From Parabacteroides sp. PF5-9 (GTDB lineage Bacteria; Bacteroidota; Bacteroidia; Bacteroidales; Tannerellaceae): a DNA stretch of 56,674 nt. Each line of letters starts with the position of its first letter. Positions within the stretch are counted from its first letter, which is position 1. Made by a program: the position numbers and the translations under genes. The notes beneath the pieces are model-generated. The model was not told the DNA's origin. It worked only from the letters and a program-made list of their open reading frames with translations, and made no database searches. Shown here in pieces: positions 47,197 through 56,659 of this stretch. The DNA lies in contig NZ_JARXWG010000025.1 in NCBI RefSeq assembly GCF_029893105.1, positions 1-56,674 of the forward strand, given 5' to 3'.

Positions 47197-48672
47197 TTAG
47201 AATAAATCCAGTAACATTTTTTCCAGTGCATTGACTAAGACTCGCCCTTCACATGAATAATTATTTGTGAGAAGGGCGATCGCATATTCTTTTCCTTCTT
47301 TCTGTATATATCCGGCATAACATCGCACCCGGCTCATTCCTCCACTCTTAAGATAGGCTCGACCCTCCAACGCCGAACCTTTCAGAAAAAGACGAACCGA
47401 CCCTTCCTGTCCGACCAGCGGGAAAGAGGCTTTATAGGCAGCCGAAGCAGAAGATTGTGTGCCCATATAGGTCAACAATTCCCCGATAAAAGCAGCAGAC
47501 ACTTTATCGGTAACCGCCAAACCACTTCCGTCATACATCCAAAGCGATGCGGTATCCATCTTTTTATCTGTCCAATGTTGATTCACCACCTTAATTCCTC
47601 TTCCAAATGAGGAGATCACCTCACCCGGTTTAGGCGTATACTGCAAACCCAGTTTTTTCAGTAGCGCATCTGCATAAAGGTTATGACTTCGTTCGTTGGT
47701 GATTCTAACGATGGCTTTCAACGGAGGCGAATAGGTCGTATACAACGTTTTCCGTTTCGTCGAAAGCGGCTTCCCCTTTTCTCTTTCTATACGTGAGGTC
47801 GTACAACCTCCTTTAATCTTTATTCCCACCTCTTTCAGACCGGTCGACAAATACTCCGCCAGAAACAAAGCCGGATCCGGAATATCCCCCTTCAATAAAT
47901 AAGGATCCTGATTGGGTGAAACCGCTCCATAAAGAAAACGTTCCGGAGAAAAAGGGGCTCCGACAACAAACGAACTATCTGTTGGAACAGATGCTGTCTG
48001 CAGATAATTATGAAAACGCAAAGAGGCTATTTCCGGCACCCATTTTTTCACCACCGGACGTGACCCTGCCTTTCCAGTTGTCAAATGTATTTCTACTAAA
48101 TTATCAAAGACATTTAAGCCATAACTACCTGCTCCATATGAACTACCCAGATCCTCCCGGACCCATTTGGGAGACAGACCTTCAGTATCAAAGACAGTTT
48201 CATCTGCGATAATCGACCCGTTAATTTCCTTTATTCCGGCCTTCTGAATAATCGATATCCACTCTCTGATAAATGCATTTTGCATATACGAACTTCTCTC
48301 CGGAACAAAATGAGAAGAGCCCAATGTCGGGTCACCACTTCCTCGGATATATAAATGACCATTCAACACTCCCGCTTTAATCTCCCCATCATATTCGAGG
48401 GTTGTCGCAAAACGATAATCATCTCCCAACAACTCCAATGCCGCTGCTGTAGTGACCAGTTTCATTACAGATGCAGGAATCAACTCCCTGTCGGGATCAT
48501 AACTATACAAAACCTTACCATTCGCAATATCTTTCGCAATAAAAGAAAAAGATGCACCCTTCATATAAGAAGCATTCAACAATTGTTGAATGGGCAATGG
48601 TACTTGTCCATTCAATATAAACGGAAAGAAAAGTGTGCTTATAAAAAGTAGCGTAAAGATTTTCCGGATCAT
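47197..48672 (-). CDS. dacB: D-alanyl-D-alanine carboxypeptidase/endopeptidase (PBP4 type)
   Basis: A 491-residue exported S13 peptidase. The signal peptide ends near NGQ. The active-site SxxK is S68-V-M-K71 in PASVMKLV, the SxN motif is SHN in ERSHNLYAD, and the third box is KSG in YLKSGGMSRV, where most PBPs have KTG or KSG. The long insertion between boxes 1 and 2 is characteristic of PBP4. It trims or opens peptide crosslinks of peptidoglycan. It is convergent with trpB2, 10 bp apart, and divergent from the AI-2E permease gene. Confidence 0.92.
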   Translation of the reverse strand: MIRKIFTLLFISTLFFPFILNGQVPLPIQQLLNASYMKGASFSFIAKDIANGKVLYSYDPDRELIPASVMKLVTTAAALELLGDDYRFATTLEYDGEIKAGVLNGHLYIRGSGDPTLGSSHFVPERSSYMQNAFIREWISIIQKAGIKEINGSIIADETVFDTEGLSPKWVREDLGSSYGAGSYGLNVFDNLVEIHLTTGKAGSRPVVKKWVPEIASLRFHNYLQTASVPTDSSFVVGAPFSPERFLYGAVSPNQDPYLLKGDIPDPALFLAEYLSTGLKEVGIKIKGGCTTSRIEREKGKPLSTKRKTLYTTYSPPLKAIVRITNERSHNLYADALLKKLGLQYTPKPGEVISSFGRGIKVVNQHWTDKKMDTASLWMYDGSGLAVTDKVSAAFIGELLTYMGTQSSASAAYKASFPLVGQEGSVRLFLKGSALEGRAYLKSGGMSRVRCYAGYIQKEGKEYAIALLTNNYSCEGRVLVNALEKMLLDLF

Positions 48673-48695
48673 GGTTCGCTTTTTAGAGTTTATTC

Positions 48696-48703
48696 TATCT
48701 TTG
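48696..48703 (+). promoter_or_regulatory. Putative -7 element of the AI-2E family gene
   Basis: TATCTTTG, an exact match, 26 bp before the ATG at 48730. It rules out the GTG at 48703 as the start. Confidence 0.6.
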
Positions 48704-48729
48704 TGAAAAGCAAAGATAAAAAATATACC

Positions 48730-49884
48730 ATGAATTCCTTATTTGAAAGACCTTTTACATTCGATCGGGTAATGCGTATTCTCTTCGGCGGGGTAGCGAT
48801 CGTCATAGCTGTCTACCTGATCGCCTTATTAAGGAATGCCCTTTTACCTTTTTGCATTGCCTGGCTATTGGCCTATCTGATGCAACCTATCGTTAAATTC
48901 TTTCAATATAAACTTCGTTTTAAAAGCCGCATCCTGTCTATTATGGCAGTCCTATTATCTTTACTTCTGTTTATCTCCCTTGTGGTGGCTATGGTGCTAC
49001 CCTCTATCGCTCAGGAAGCAGAAAGAACGCTGGAATTGATCCGTAAATACAATCTCGGTAGCAGTTATATTCCATTAATTCCTGAGGCATGGATCGAGTA
49101 TATTCAAATGAATGTAGATTTTAATCAGATATTGGAATTATTAAGCCGGGAAAATATCCTAAATGCCTTACGGCAAATAGCCCCTAAATTATGGTCGTTA
49201 CTCTCCAACACCTTTTCGATCTTATTTAGCGTCACCATTATCTTTGTTATTCTACTTTATTTCATCTTTATATTACTTGATTACGAAAAAATAGCCAATG
49301 GATGGAAAAAATTGATCCCTACAAAATACCGCCCATTTGTAGAAGGGTTAGCCGATGATATGGAAACAAGTATGAATCGTTATTTTCGTGGACAATCGCT
49401 GATTGCATTTTGTGTCGGTATTCTTTTTGCCATTGGATTTAAAATCATCAATTTCCCTTTGGCTGTTACCCTGGGGTTATTTATCGGGGTACTCAACCTT
49501 ATTCCCTATCTGCAAACAATAGGTATCATACCAATGATCATTTTGAGTCTGTTCCGTTCTGCAGAAACAGGACAAAATTTCTGGCTTATCTTCGGATCTG
49601 CTTTAGTGGTACTGGTCATCGTTCAAGTCATACAAGACCTGTTCCTTACACCTAAAATCATGGGGAAAGCGATGGGTTTAAATCCGGCTTTAATCTTATT
49701 GTCCCTCTCTATCTGGGGTACTCTTCTGGGGTTTATCGGATTAATTATCGCCTTACCACTAACGACGTTATGCCTCTCCTACTATAAACGTTTTATACTA
49801 ATGGAAGAAGAGGATGAAAAAAACAGTCCAACTGTCGCATTACCATCTACTGAAATAGAAGAAAACAGAGAGCCTCCAGCATAA
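48730..49884 (+). CDS. AI-2E family transporter
   Basis: A 384-residue membrane protein when started at the ATG after the -7 element. Seven to eight transmembrane segments are visible: two near residues 20-60, one near 70-90, a soluble stretch about 95-150, and the C-terminal group. The family hallmarks are the loop MNRYFRGQSLIAFCVGILF and the G-rich FPLAVTLGLFIGVLNLIPYLQTIG. Family members include TqsA-like and Na+/H+ antiporter-like exporters, so the substrate is open. A polar, Glu-rich tail ends the protein. It lies directly before tRNA-Lys. Confidence 0.88.
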   Translation: MNSLFERPFTFDRVMRILFGGVAIVIAVYLIALLRNALLPFCIAWLLAYLMQPIVKFFQYKLRFKSRILSIMAVLLSLLLFISLVVAMVLPSIAQEAERTLELIRKYNLGSSYIPLIPEAWIEYIQMNVDFNQILELLSRENILNALRQIAPKLWSLLSNTFSILFSVTIIFVILLYFIFILLDYEKIANGWKKLIPTKYRPFVEGLADDMETSMNRYFRGQSLIAFCVGILFAIGFKIINFPLAVTLGLFIGVLNLIPYLQTIGIIPMIILSLFRSAETGQNFWLIFGSALVVLVIVQVIQDLFLTPKIMGKAMGLNPALILLSLSIWGTLLGFIGLIIALPLTTLCLSYYKRFILMEEEDEKNSPTVALPSTEIEENREPPA

Positions 49885-49900
49885 AATATGCGCAACACTC

Positions 49901-49930
49901 TTGCATAATTAAAAAATACTCCTACCTTTG
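49901..49930 (+). promoter_or_regulatory. Promoter of tRNA-Lys
   Basis: TTG at 49901-49903, 19-bp spacer, TACCTTTG (49923-49930), an exact -7 match, 30 bp before the tRNA. Confidence 0.65.
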
Positions 49931-49960
49931 CACCCGCATTCCACAAGAAATGCACCGGCA

Positions 49961-50036
49961 GATTTGCTAGCTCAGTAGGTAGAGCACATCCCTTTTAAGG
50001 ATGGGGTCCTGGGTTCGAACCCCAGGCAAATCACCA
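49961..50036 (+). tRNA. tRNA-Lys (anticodon TTT)
   Basis: Acceptor arm GATTTGC/GCAAATC, D-arm TAGCTCAGTAGGTAGAGC, anticodon stem CATCC/GGATG with loop CTTTTAA (anticodon TTT), T-arm CTGGGTTCGAACCCCAG, discriminator A and encoded CCA. An integrase remnant follows, so the 3' half is the probable attachment site of a former element. Confidence 0.96.
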
Positions 50037-50078
50037 GGCGGATCACAAGAGAAGCCAAAGAAAAAAGCAAATCAACGT

Positions 50079-50119
50079 AAATCCCTGATTCCCATACGGA
50101 ATTAGGGATTTCTTTTTTT
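50079..50119 (+). terminator. Rho-independent terminator after tRNA-Lys
   Basis: AAATCCCTgATTCC pairs with GGAATtAGGGATTT around a short loop, followed by TCTTTTTTT. Confidence 0.85.
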
Positions 50120-50164
50120 GTACGGGTTGCAGAAAAAAGCGAGAAAAAGCAAACGAATAGTGTC

Positions 50165-50208
50165 CAAATCGTGGGACTTTTTGCAAATCTCAAAAGTCCC
50201 ACGATTTG
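50165..50208. repeat. 17-bp perfect inverted repeat
   Basis: CAAATCGTGGGACTTTT (50165-50181) and AAAAGTCCCACGATTTG (50192-50208) are exactly complementary with a 10-nt loop. It lies between the tRNA terminator and the integrase remnant. It could be a terminator, a recombinase arm site or part of the lost element's end. Confidence 0.85.
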
Positions 50209-50212
50209 AGTT

Positions 50213-50630
50213 TTATTTTACTGGATCACAGTAGAAGGCAGGACGTGTGATGTGCAAATTAAGCGCAGTGTAGCTGTTGCACAATGGAGTCAAGCCAAAG
50301 AATGCGTCAAATATACCGTGAACTGGAAGATGCGGATTGTTATTCCCAGTTCCCAACAATCAAAAAGACAATGGCCATCTCAAAGAAGTGGCTGATATAT
50401 ATGGAATAACGAAGTCAATCTCGTCGTATATCGCGAGACTCATATGCCACCTCAGTATCATGGAAAATGGAGTAAGCAAGGAAAATATCGCTAAAATGCT
50501 TGGGCACTCTGACACTAAAATGACGCAGCACTATGCACGAGCATTAGATAGTTCTATAATGAAGGATATGGAAGGGGTGGAGAAACTACTATCTACTCAC
50601 AGTTCATTGACATTTAAAACCACAGGATAA
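50213..50630 (+). pseudogene. Tyrosine integrase remnant (both ends kept, middle deleted)
   Basis: From about 50213 one frame reads WITVEGRTCDVQIKRSV, like the arm-type DNA-binding domain at the start of Bacteroidales tyrosine recombinases. From about 50310 another frame gives YRELEDADC, and after a one-base shift the frame from 50337 gives FPVPNNQK and LKEVADIYGITKS. The end MLGHSDTKMTQHYARALDSS holds the catalytic HxxR-Y region of the family. Between these, the core that should hold the first catalytic arginine is missing. Around 50430-50460 two shifts destroy the ARHTxAT box. About 140 codons remain where roughly 400 are expected. It is dead and marks an integration at tRNA-Lys. Confidence 0.75.
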
Positions 50631-50668
50631 TGAGAACTGGAAGTATAAGGGATATCATTAATTTGAAC

Positions 50669-50676
50669 TAAATTTG
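50669..50676 (+). promoter_or_regulatory. Putative -7 element of the KilA-N gene
   Basis: TAAATTTG, an exact -7 match, 50 bp before the ATG at 50726. No clear -33 box. Confidence 0.45.
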
Positions 50677-50725
50677 TAGAACTAAGTTGTGGCGATTTAG
50701 GAACAACGAAAAAACAGAAATAAAA

Positions 50726-51541
50726 ATGGCTAAAAATAATTTAGATGTGCAAGGTAATCAGGTTAAGATGTTGCATATCAACAATGCTGATTACATATCT
50801 ATTACCAACATCGCAAAAATACGCAATCCGATAGAACCAAAGGATGTAGTAAAGAACTGGATGCGTAGTAAGAATACGCTGATGTTCTTGGGCTTATGGG
50901 AAAAATTAAATAACCCTAGCTTTAAGGGGGTCGAATTCGACCCCCTTATGTACGAAGCCGGGACAAATGCTTTCACGATGAGTCCAACACGCTGGGTTGA
51001 ACTCACTAATGCAATTGGAATTGTCACTAAAAATGGTGCGAACGGTGGAACTTATGCACACAGGGATATAGCTTTTGAGTTCGCCTCATGGGTTAATACA
51101 GAATTTAAGTTATATCTAATTACTGAATTTCAGCGCCTCAAAGAACATGAACAGCAACAACTTGGTTGGTCAGCCAAAAGGGAACTGTCAAAAATAAACT
51201 ACCATATCCATACCGATGCAGTAAAGCATAATCTCATACCAGAAGAACTCACGGCTCAACAAATATCAATCGTGTATGCCAGCGAAGCAGATGTTCTCAA
51301 CATGGCTCTCTTCGGTATTACTGCCAAGCAATGGCGTGATGCGAATCCGGATAAAAAAGGGAATATCCGTGATTATGCCACCATCAATGAACTTATTTGC
51401 TTATCCAATATGGAGAATATCAATGCCGTTTTGATAAATGAAGGAATCTCACAATCTGACCGCTTACTAAAGCTCAACCAGATAGCCATCCAACAAATGC
51501 GGGTATTGCATGAAGTGGATAATCGTAAATTATTGAAATGA
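50726..51541 (+). CDS. KilA-N domain protein
   Basis: A 271-residue protein started at the ATG of MAKNNLDVQG. The KilA-N domain covers about 1-125. Its signatures are ADYISITNIAKI, VKNWMRSKNTLMFLGLWE and the conserved end YAHRDIAFEFASWVNTEFKLYLITEFQRLK. KilA-N proteins are common in phages and integrated elements and bind DNA, but their jobs are mostly unknown. The C-terminal half is helical without a recognised domain. The gene is intact although the integrase before it is dead, which suggests it is retained for its own sake. A 26-bp perfect palindrome lies inside the coding sequence at 50923-50948. Confidence 0.82.
   Translation: MAKNNLDVQGNQVKMLHINNADYISITNIAKIRNPIEPKDVVKNWMRSKNTLMFLGLWEKLNNPSFKGVEFDPLMYEAGTNAFTMSPTRWVELTNAIGIVTKNGANGGTYAHRDIAFEFASWVNTEFKLYLITEFQRLKEHEQQQLGWSAKRELSKINYHIHTDAVKHNLIPEELTAQQISIVYASEADVLNMALFGITAKQWRDANPDKKGNIRDYATINELICLSNMENINAVLINEGISQSDRLLKLNQIAIQQMRVLHEVDNRKLLK
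50923..50948. repeat. 26-bp perfect palindrome inside the KilA-N gene
   Basis: TAAGGGGGTCGAA is followed directly by its exact reverse complement TTCGACCCCCTTA, with no spacer. The stretch encodes part of FKGVEFDPL, a segment that is also conserved in related proteins, so protein constraint and palindrome overlap. Confidence 0.9.
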
Positions 51542-51569
51542 TTGTAAATTCATATAGCAAACAAAATAA

Positions 51570-52700
<1,131 letters not shown>

Positions 52701-52756
52701 AAAACAAGAAACGGAGACAAGAAGAGAAAACATTTCTCAAACTGATGACTATAGAG

Positions 52757-52785
52757 AAGGGACTGCCATTAAAACGCAGTCCCTT
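52757..52785. terminator. Bidirectional terminator overlapping the end of the reductase gene
   Basis: AAGGGACTGC (52757-52766) pairs perfectly with GCAGTCCCTT (52776-52785). The stop codon and last codons of the minus-strand reductase lie inside this hairpin. Confidence 0.85.
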
Positions 52786-54148
52786 GTTTCAATAATTCAG
52801 CATACTGATCCACGCGACGCATTTCTTCAGTAATATTGATATTTTGCGGACATTTCACCAAACACTCTTCACATTCCGTACAACGGGCAGCTTGTCGCAA
52901 TTTAGGTACACTACGGTCGTAACCGATCAGAAATTCCCTTCGTGCTTTTTTGTAATTTTCATCGTTCGAACTTTTCAATAACTTGCCGGCACTGACACAA
53001 CTGTTATAATGCGCAAAAATTCCCGGGATATCCAGTCCAAAGGAGCAGGGCATACAGTATTCACAGGTCGTACATTGGATGTAGTCTGAGTCGACTAACA
53101 CTTCCGTTACCTGATCGAGTACCTGATATTCTTGTTCGTTCAGAGGTTTGAGAGATGAATAGGTGACAACGTTTTCCTGTAAATGTTCCATATAGACCAT
53201 ACCGGTTAATACGGTAAGAACATGTTCGGGTGTTCCTGCAAAACGGAAAGCCCACTGTGCGGCGGTATTTTCGGGATGAATTTCTTTCATCATTGCAAGT
53301 GCCTGTTGTGGCACACGAGCCAGACGTCCACCAAGCAACGGTTCCATAATAATGGCCGGCACATTCTTCTTGGCCAACTCTGCATATAAATATTCTGCAT
53401 TAACATTTCTACCTGTGGCATGTTCCCAATCTTGATAATTCAGTTGTATCTGACAGAAATCCCATTGTATATCCATCGCAAGCAGATGATCGAACACCTT
53501 TACGTCTCCATGAAACGACCAACCGAGGTTACGGATGCGCCCTGCTTCCTTTTCTTTCAAAAAGAAGTCGAGTAACCCATTATCAATAAAACGGCTTTCA
53601 AACAAAGAGACACCTTCGCCTCCGCCTACTGAATGAAGCAGGTAGTAATCGATATAATCCACCTGTAGATCTTCCATTGATTTGCGGTACATGGCTATTC
53701 CACTTTCCAGGGTATTGTTACGGGATGATTTTGTCGCAACAAAATATTTGTCACGCGGATGACGGCTCAAGGCAATCCCTGTTGCAGCCTCCGACCATCC
53801 CCGGACATACACCGGCGCCGTATCAAAATAATTCACTCCATGTGCTATCGCATAATCGACCAACTCATTGACAGCTTCCTGATCGACTTCATCCTCGCCA
53901 TTCGCATTCTTACGGAGTGGCCAACGCATACATCCATATCCGAGCAGCGACACCACATCACCCGTATGCGGATTCGTGCGGTAAGTCATCTGATCTGTCG
54001 GCACCTCACCGATATACCCTCCAGCAGACACTCGCTTATCCGGCTTACATCCCATAAGTCCTGCAGTGGTAGTCACCGTACCTGTTCCTACTACTTTCAG
54101 AAAATCCCTACGGCATAGCTTGTTTTTATCTTTATCTACATTTTCCAT
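52769..54148 (-). CDS. Aldo/keto reductase with C-terminal ferredoxin domain
   Basis: A 459-residue protein started at the Met of MENVDKDKNKL, 13 bp after the stop of the upstream gene. It begins with a Tat-like motif RRDFLKVVGTGTVTT and a lipobox-like GLMGCK, so it is probably exported and perhaps lipidated. The aldo/keto reductase barrel (about 55-360) keeps the catalytic set: DTAPVY, VATKSS and YYLLHS. The C-terminus has CTTCEYCMPCSFGLDIPG and CTECEECLVKCP, giving two [4Fe-4S] clusters. It should couple carbonyl or similar reduction to electrons from the clusters. The 513-residue membrane ferredoxin gene is directly upstream in the same operon. Confidence 0.85.
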   Translation of the reverse strand: MENVDKDKNKLCRRDFLKVVGTGTVTTTAGLMGCKPDKRVSAGGYIGEVPTDQMTYRTNPHTGDVVSLLGYGCMRWPLRKNANGEDEVDQEAVNELVDYAIAHGVNYFDTAPVYVRGWSEAATGIALSRHPRDKYFVATKSSRNNTLESGIAMYRKSMEDLQVDYIDYYLLHSVGGGEGVSLFESRFIDNGLLDFFLKEKEAGRIRNLGWSFHGDVKVFDHLLAMDIQWDFCQIQLNYQDWEHATGRNVNAEYLYAELAKKNVPAIIMEPLLGGRLARVPQQALAMMKEIHPENTAAQWAFRFAGTPEHVLTVLTGMVYMEHLQENVVTYSSLKPLNEQEYQVLDQVTEVLVDSDYIQCTTCEYCMPCSFGLDIPGIFAHYNSCVSAGKLLKSSNDENYKKARREFLIGYDRSVPKLRQAARCTECEECLVKCPQNINITEEMRRVDQYAELLKQGTAF

Positions 54149-54161
54149 GTTCGTCTTATTT

Positions 54162-55703
54162 TTATACGGTATGATGTCTGACATTTCCTTCGACATAAAT
54201 GGCACTGAACGGCCGAGCCGGACAGAGATATTCACACGCTCCACAACCGATACACAACTCCTTATCGATCACCGGATACTTCAATACTGCAGGACGACGC
54301 ATTCCGGGGAACTGTCCGCTTTGTTCTGTCGCTTCCGGATGGACGGGAATAAGCGTAATCGCCTTGGTCGGGCAATGGCGCTCACAGGCGGTACATGGCA
54401 ACTCTTTCGTGTTGACAATACAGTTTTCTTTGATCCATACTGCCTGTCCGATCGAGACGGCCGATTTATCAGCAACCGTTATCGGTTGTATGGCGCCCGA
54501 CGGACAAACCTCCGAACATTTCACACATTCCGGACGACAGTATCCTTTTTCAAAAGAGATTTCCGGCTGCATCAAAGTCGACAGATTTCCGGAAGGTACC
54601 AAGATATTGTTCGGACAAGCCGATACGCAAAGCTGACAGGCGACACATTTCTGTTTCATATTCTTCACTCCCAATGCACCGGGAGGAACGACTGGTGTTT
54701 GGCGGTTCGGAGATTTTTTATCTTCGATATCCGCAAGTCCCCCGTCTACCTGCAACTGTTGTTGCGCTTTGACAACAGAAGTCGTAAGAAGCAGTGCCGT
54801 AGCAGAAAGAAAACCGCGGCGAGCTTCAGTACCCTGTTTAGAGCATGCCACTTTATGCGTTGTTGTCTCTTTCGAAGCTGTTTTTAGTGTACACATCTTG
54901 TAACTGACGGCTCCCTGTTTACACGTTTCGAGGCAATTCATACAAGCCACACAACGGCTATGATCCACCCGAGCCCCCTTGTAGTCGATACAGGCCGCTT
55001 TACAATTACGAGAACAGAGGCTGCATTGATTACACTTTTCGGCATCAATGGTTATACGAAACAAAGAAAAACGGGAAAGCAAACCCAAGGTTGTACCTAC
55101 CGGACAAATCGTATTGCAGTAGGTGCGCCCGTTACGCCAAGCCAGAAAGCCGATACCCCCGAATGTTAAAAGTGCAATCGCAAAAGTGATACCGCTCTTT
55201 ATCCATACATCGGCTGTATAAAAGGTATAACTATCCATCCGTTCGGCCAAAAAGGCCAATAAATTATTCCCCCACAAATAAACCGGCGCCAATAGATTAT
55301 TCGCTATCCGTCCATAAGCAGCGTATGGATCCAGTAAAGCGACAAATGCACTTATCCCAAGGAGAAATGCAAGAACAAAAAGTCCCAACATCCCATACCG
55401 CAACCAGGAAATGGCCGGCGAATAGGAAAAACGCCTCTTCTTTCGTTTACTGCCTACCCATGACACCAGATCCTGAAACACACCCATTGGGCATATCACC
55501 GAACAGTATACACGCCCAAAAAGCAAGGTCAACACAACCAATGCAATCACCACACCGACATTCAATGCCAACAAAGCCGGCAAGAACTGAATCTTTGCCA
55601 GCCAACCGAACCACCCGTGCAGTGTGCCGGTAAAATCTAAAAACAGCAATGTGATTAAGGCCAAACAAATAATAGCTGAAATAACTCTAATCTTTCGTAG
55701 CAT
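54162..55703 (-). CDS. NapH/NapG-like membrane ferredoxin fusion
   Basis: A 513-residue polyferredoxin. Residues 1-210 have four to five transmembrane segments and the two NapH-type motifs VYCSVICPMG (C67, C71) and TYCNTICPVG (C196, C200). Two [4Fe-4S] motifs follow at about 224-261. At 295-299 there is a Tat-like RRGFL followed by a hydrophobic stretch ending KAQ, then PPGALG and four more Cys clusters (about 353-485). The second half resembles NapG, so the protein looks like NapH and NapG joined in one chain. It would pass electrons from the quinone pool or inner membrane to the exported reductase encoded 13 bp downstream. Confidence 0.82.
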   Translation of the reverse strand: MLRKIRVISAIICLALITLLFLDFTGTLHGWFGWLAKIQFLPALLALNVGVVIALVVLTLLFGRVYCSVICPMGVFQDLVSWVGSKRKKRRFSYSPAISWLRYGMLGLFVLAFLLGISAFVALLDPYAAYGRIANNLLAPVYLWGNNLLAFLAERMDSYTFYTADVWIKSGITFAIALLTFGGIGFLAWRNGRTYCNTICPVGTTLGLLSRFSLFRITIDAEKCNQCSLCSRNCKAACIDYKGARVDHSRCVACMNCLETCKQGAVSYKMCTLKTASKETTTHKVACSKQGTEARRGFLSATALLLTTSVVKAQQQLQVDGGLADIEDKKSPNRQTPVVPPGALGVKNMKQKCVACQLCVSACPNNILVPSGNLSTLMQPEISFEKGYCRPECVKCSEVCPSGAIQPITVADKSAVSIGQAVWIKENCIVNTKELPCTACERHCPTKAITLIPVHPEATEQSGQFPGMRRPAVLKYPVIDKELCIGCGACEYLCPARPFSAIYVEGNVRHHTV

Positions 55704-55752
55704 AATTTAGTATAATCGTTTTTAGTAAATTTCTAAGGCACCTTCTTTACAT

Positions 55753-55781
55753 CAAATCTATGCGCATCACAAACATACAAA
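55753..55781 (-). promoter_or_regulatory. Putative promoter of the iron-sulfur redox operon
   Basis: On the minus strand TTTG (plus 55778-55781), 17 bp, TAGATTTG (plus 55753-55760). The spacer is two bases shorter than the usual 19. The operon start codon is about 50 bp downstream. Confidence 0.5.
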
Positions 55782-56460
55782 ATTTTCAACCGAACAGGCC
55801 ACACACGCCACAGAATTGTTCGAAATCGCCTGTCCTACCTTCTGCCTATAACACACATAAATAGGATGTAAATATGCAAAAAATCCAATCCCTAAAAAGC
55901 AATATATAGATGAACGCGGCAAAATCGCTCCTAAAAACGAAAATCAACCTTATGACAGACATGGGCAGAATAACAGATTGTCAATTATCAAAATGTCAAT
56001 CCAACCCCTTTCTCAAGTCCGTATTTGTGGCTGGACTAAGGGCTGTTTGCAAATATCGGATTCTAATGAAGCTTGACAAAAACAGAAGGTGATACTTTTT
56101 CAATAAACAGTTGCGTGGTGAACGGCTCGCTGAAATTCATGCTAGTGATTTTTACATAGTTGTTACGAAACATCCCGTTTAAATAACAAATGGTAATTTT
56201 ATTTTGTGTCGTTTTTTTGAGGCAACGAGAAGTGAATAAATGTAAAAACAGCGGTTTTTGATTGTCTTTTTCATACTTCTGAAAAATCATTTGCATAACT
56301 CAACAGCGTTTTCTAAATGATTTTAAAAATGATCACAATGATTACCGAAGGTCTTCACAATGAATTGAAAGAATGATGCAGAAAAAATAAGAATAAGAGG
56401 CTGTTTTATGTCAAAAAAAACAGAAAAAGCCTTGTTTTTGGGCTGAAATTCACGAAAATG

Positions 56461-56514
56461 GACATTTGTTCATTTATCTAAAACAGGCAAAAGATGACAA
56501 TTTGTTCAATTATC
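56461..56514. repeat. Imperfect direct repeat near the right end
   Basis: GACATTTGTTCATTTATC (56461-56478) recurs at 56496-56514 as GACAATTTGTTCAATTATC, a 35-bp period. No coding role. Confidence 0.55.
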
Positions 56515-56598
56515 GTCATTTTTAGCGTCTAAATGATCATAAGTTGTACAAAAAAATAAATTCAATCCGAAGAATATTTGAAGATAGGATTCAAGCAA

Positions 56599-56659
56599 AA
56601 TTCCGCAGGAATTCATATCCGTAACCCCCTGTGAGCGAAATAGAATGAGCCACAGGGGG
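56599..56659 (-). repeat. Composite two-hairpin repeat (REP-like), copy B
   Basis: In minus orientation: hairpin 1 CCCCCTGTG/CACAGGGGG (plus 56651-56659 and 56625-56633) with a 17-nt loop, then GTTACGGATATG, then hairpin 2 AATTCC-TGC-GGAATT (plus 56599-56613). The order, linker and TGC loop equal those of copy A at 1-66, while the arms differ by matched changes on both sides. Confidence 0.75.

Larger units (their letters stand above)
55704..56598. other. Right-end non-coding region
   Basis: About 900 bp without a supported gene. It contains the promoter of the redox operon (55753-55781, minus strand), several AAATGAT words (56310-56540), an imperfect direct repeat (56461-56478 and 56496-56514), a possible weak hairpin AGGCTGTTTT/AAAACAGaaaaAGCCT near 56398-56434, and the tail of the composite repeat (56554-56585). 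Confidence 0.55.

Noticed and set aside
56063-56296. 77-residue minus-strand open frame at the right end
   Set aside because: No plausible start context, no recognisable domain, and low-complexity composition.
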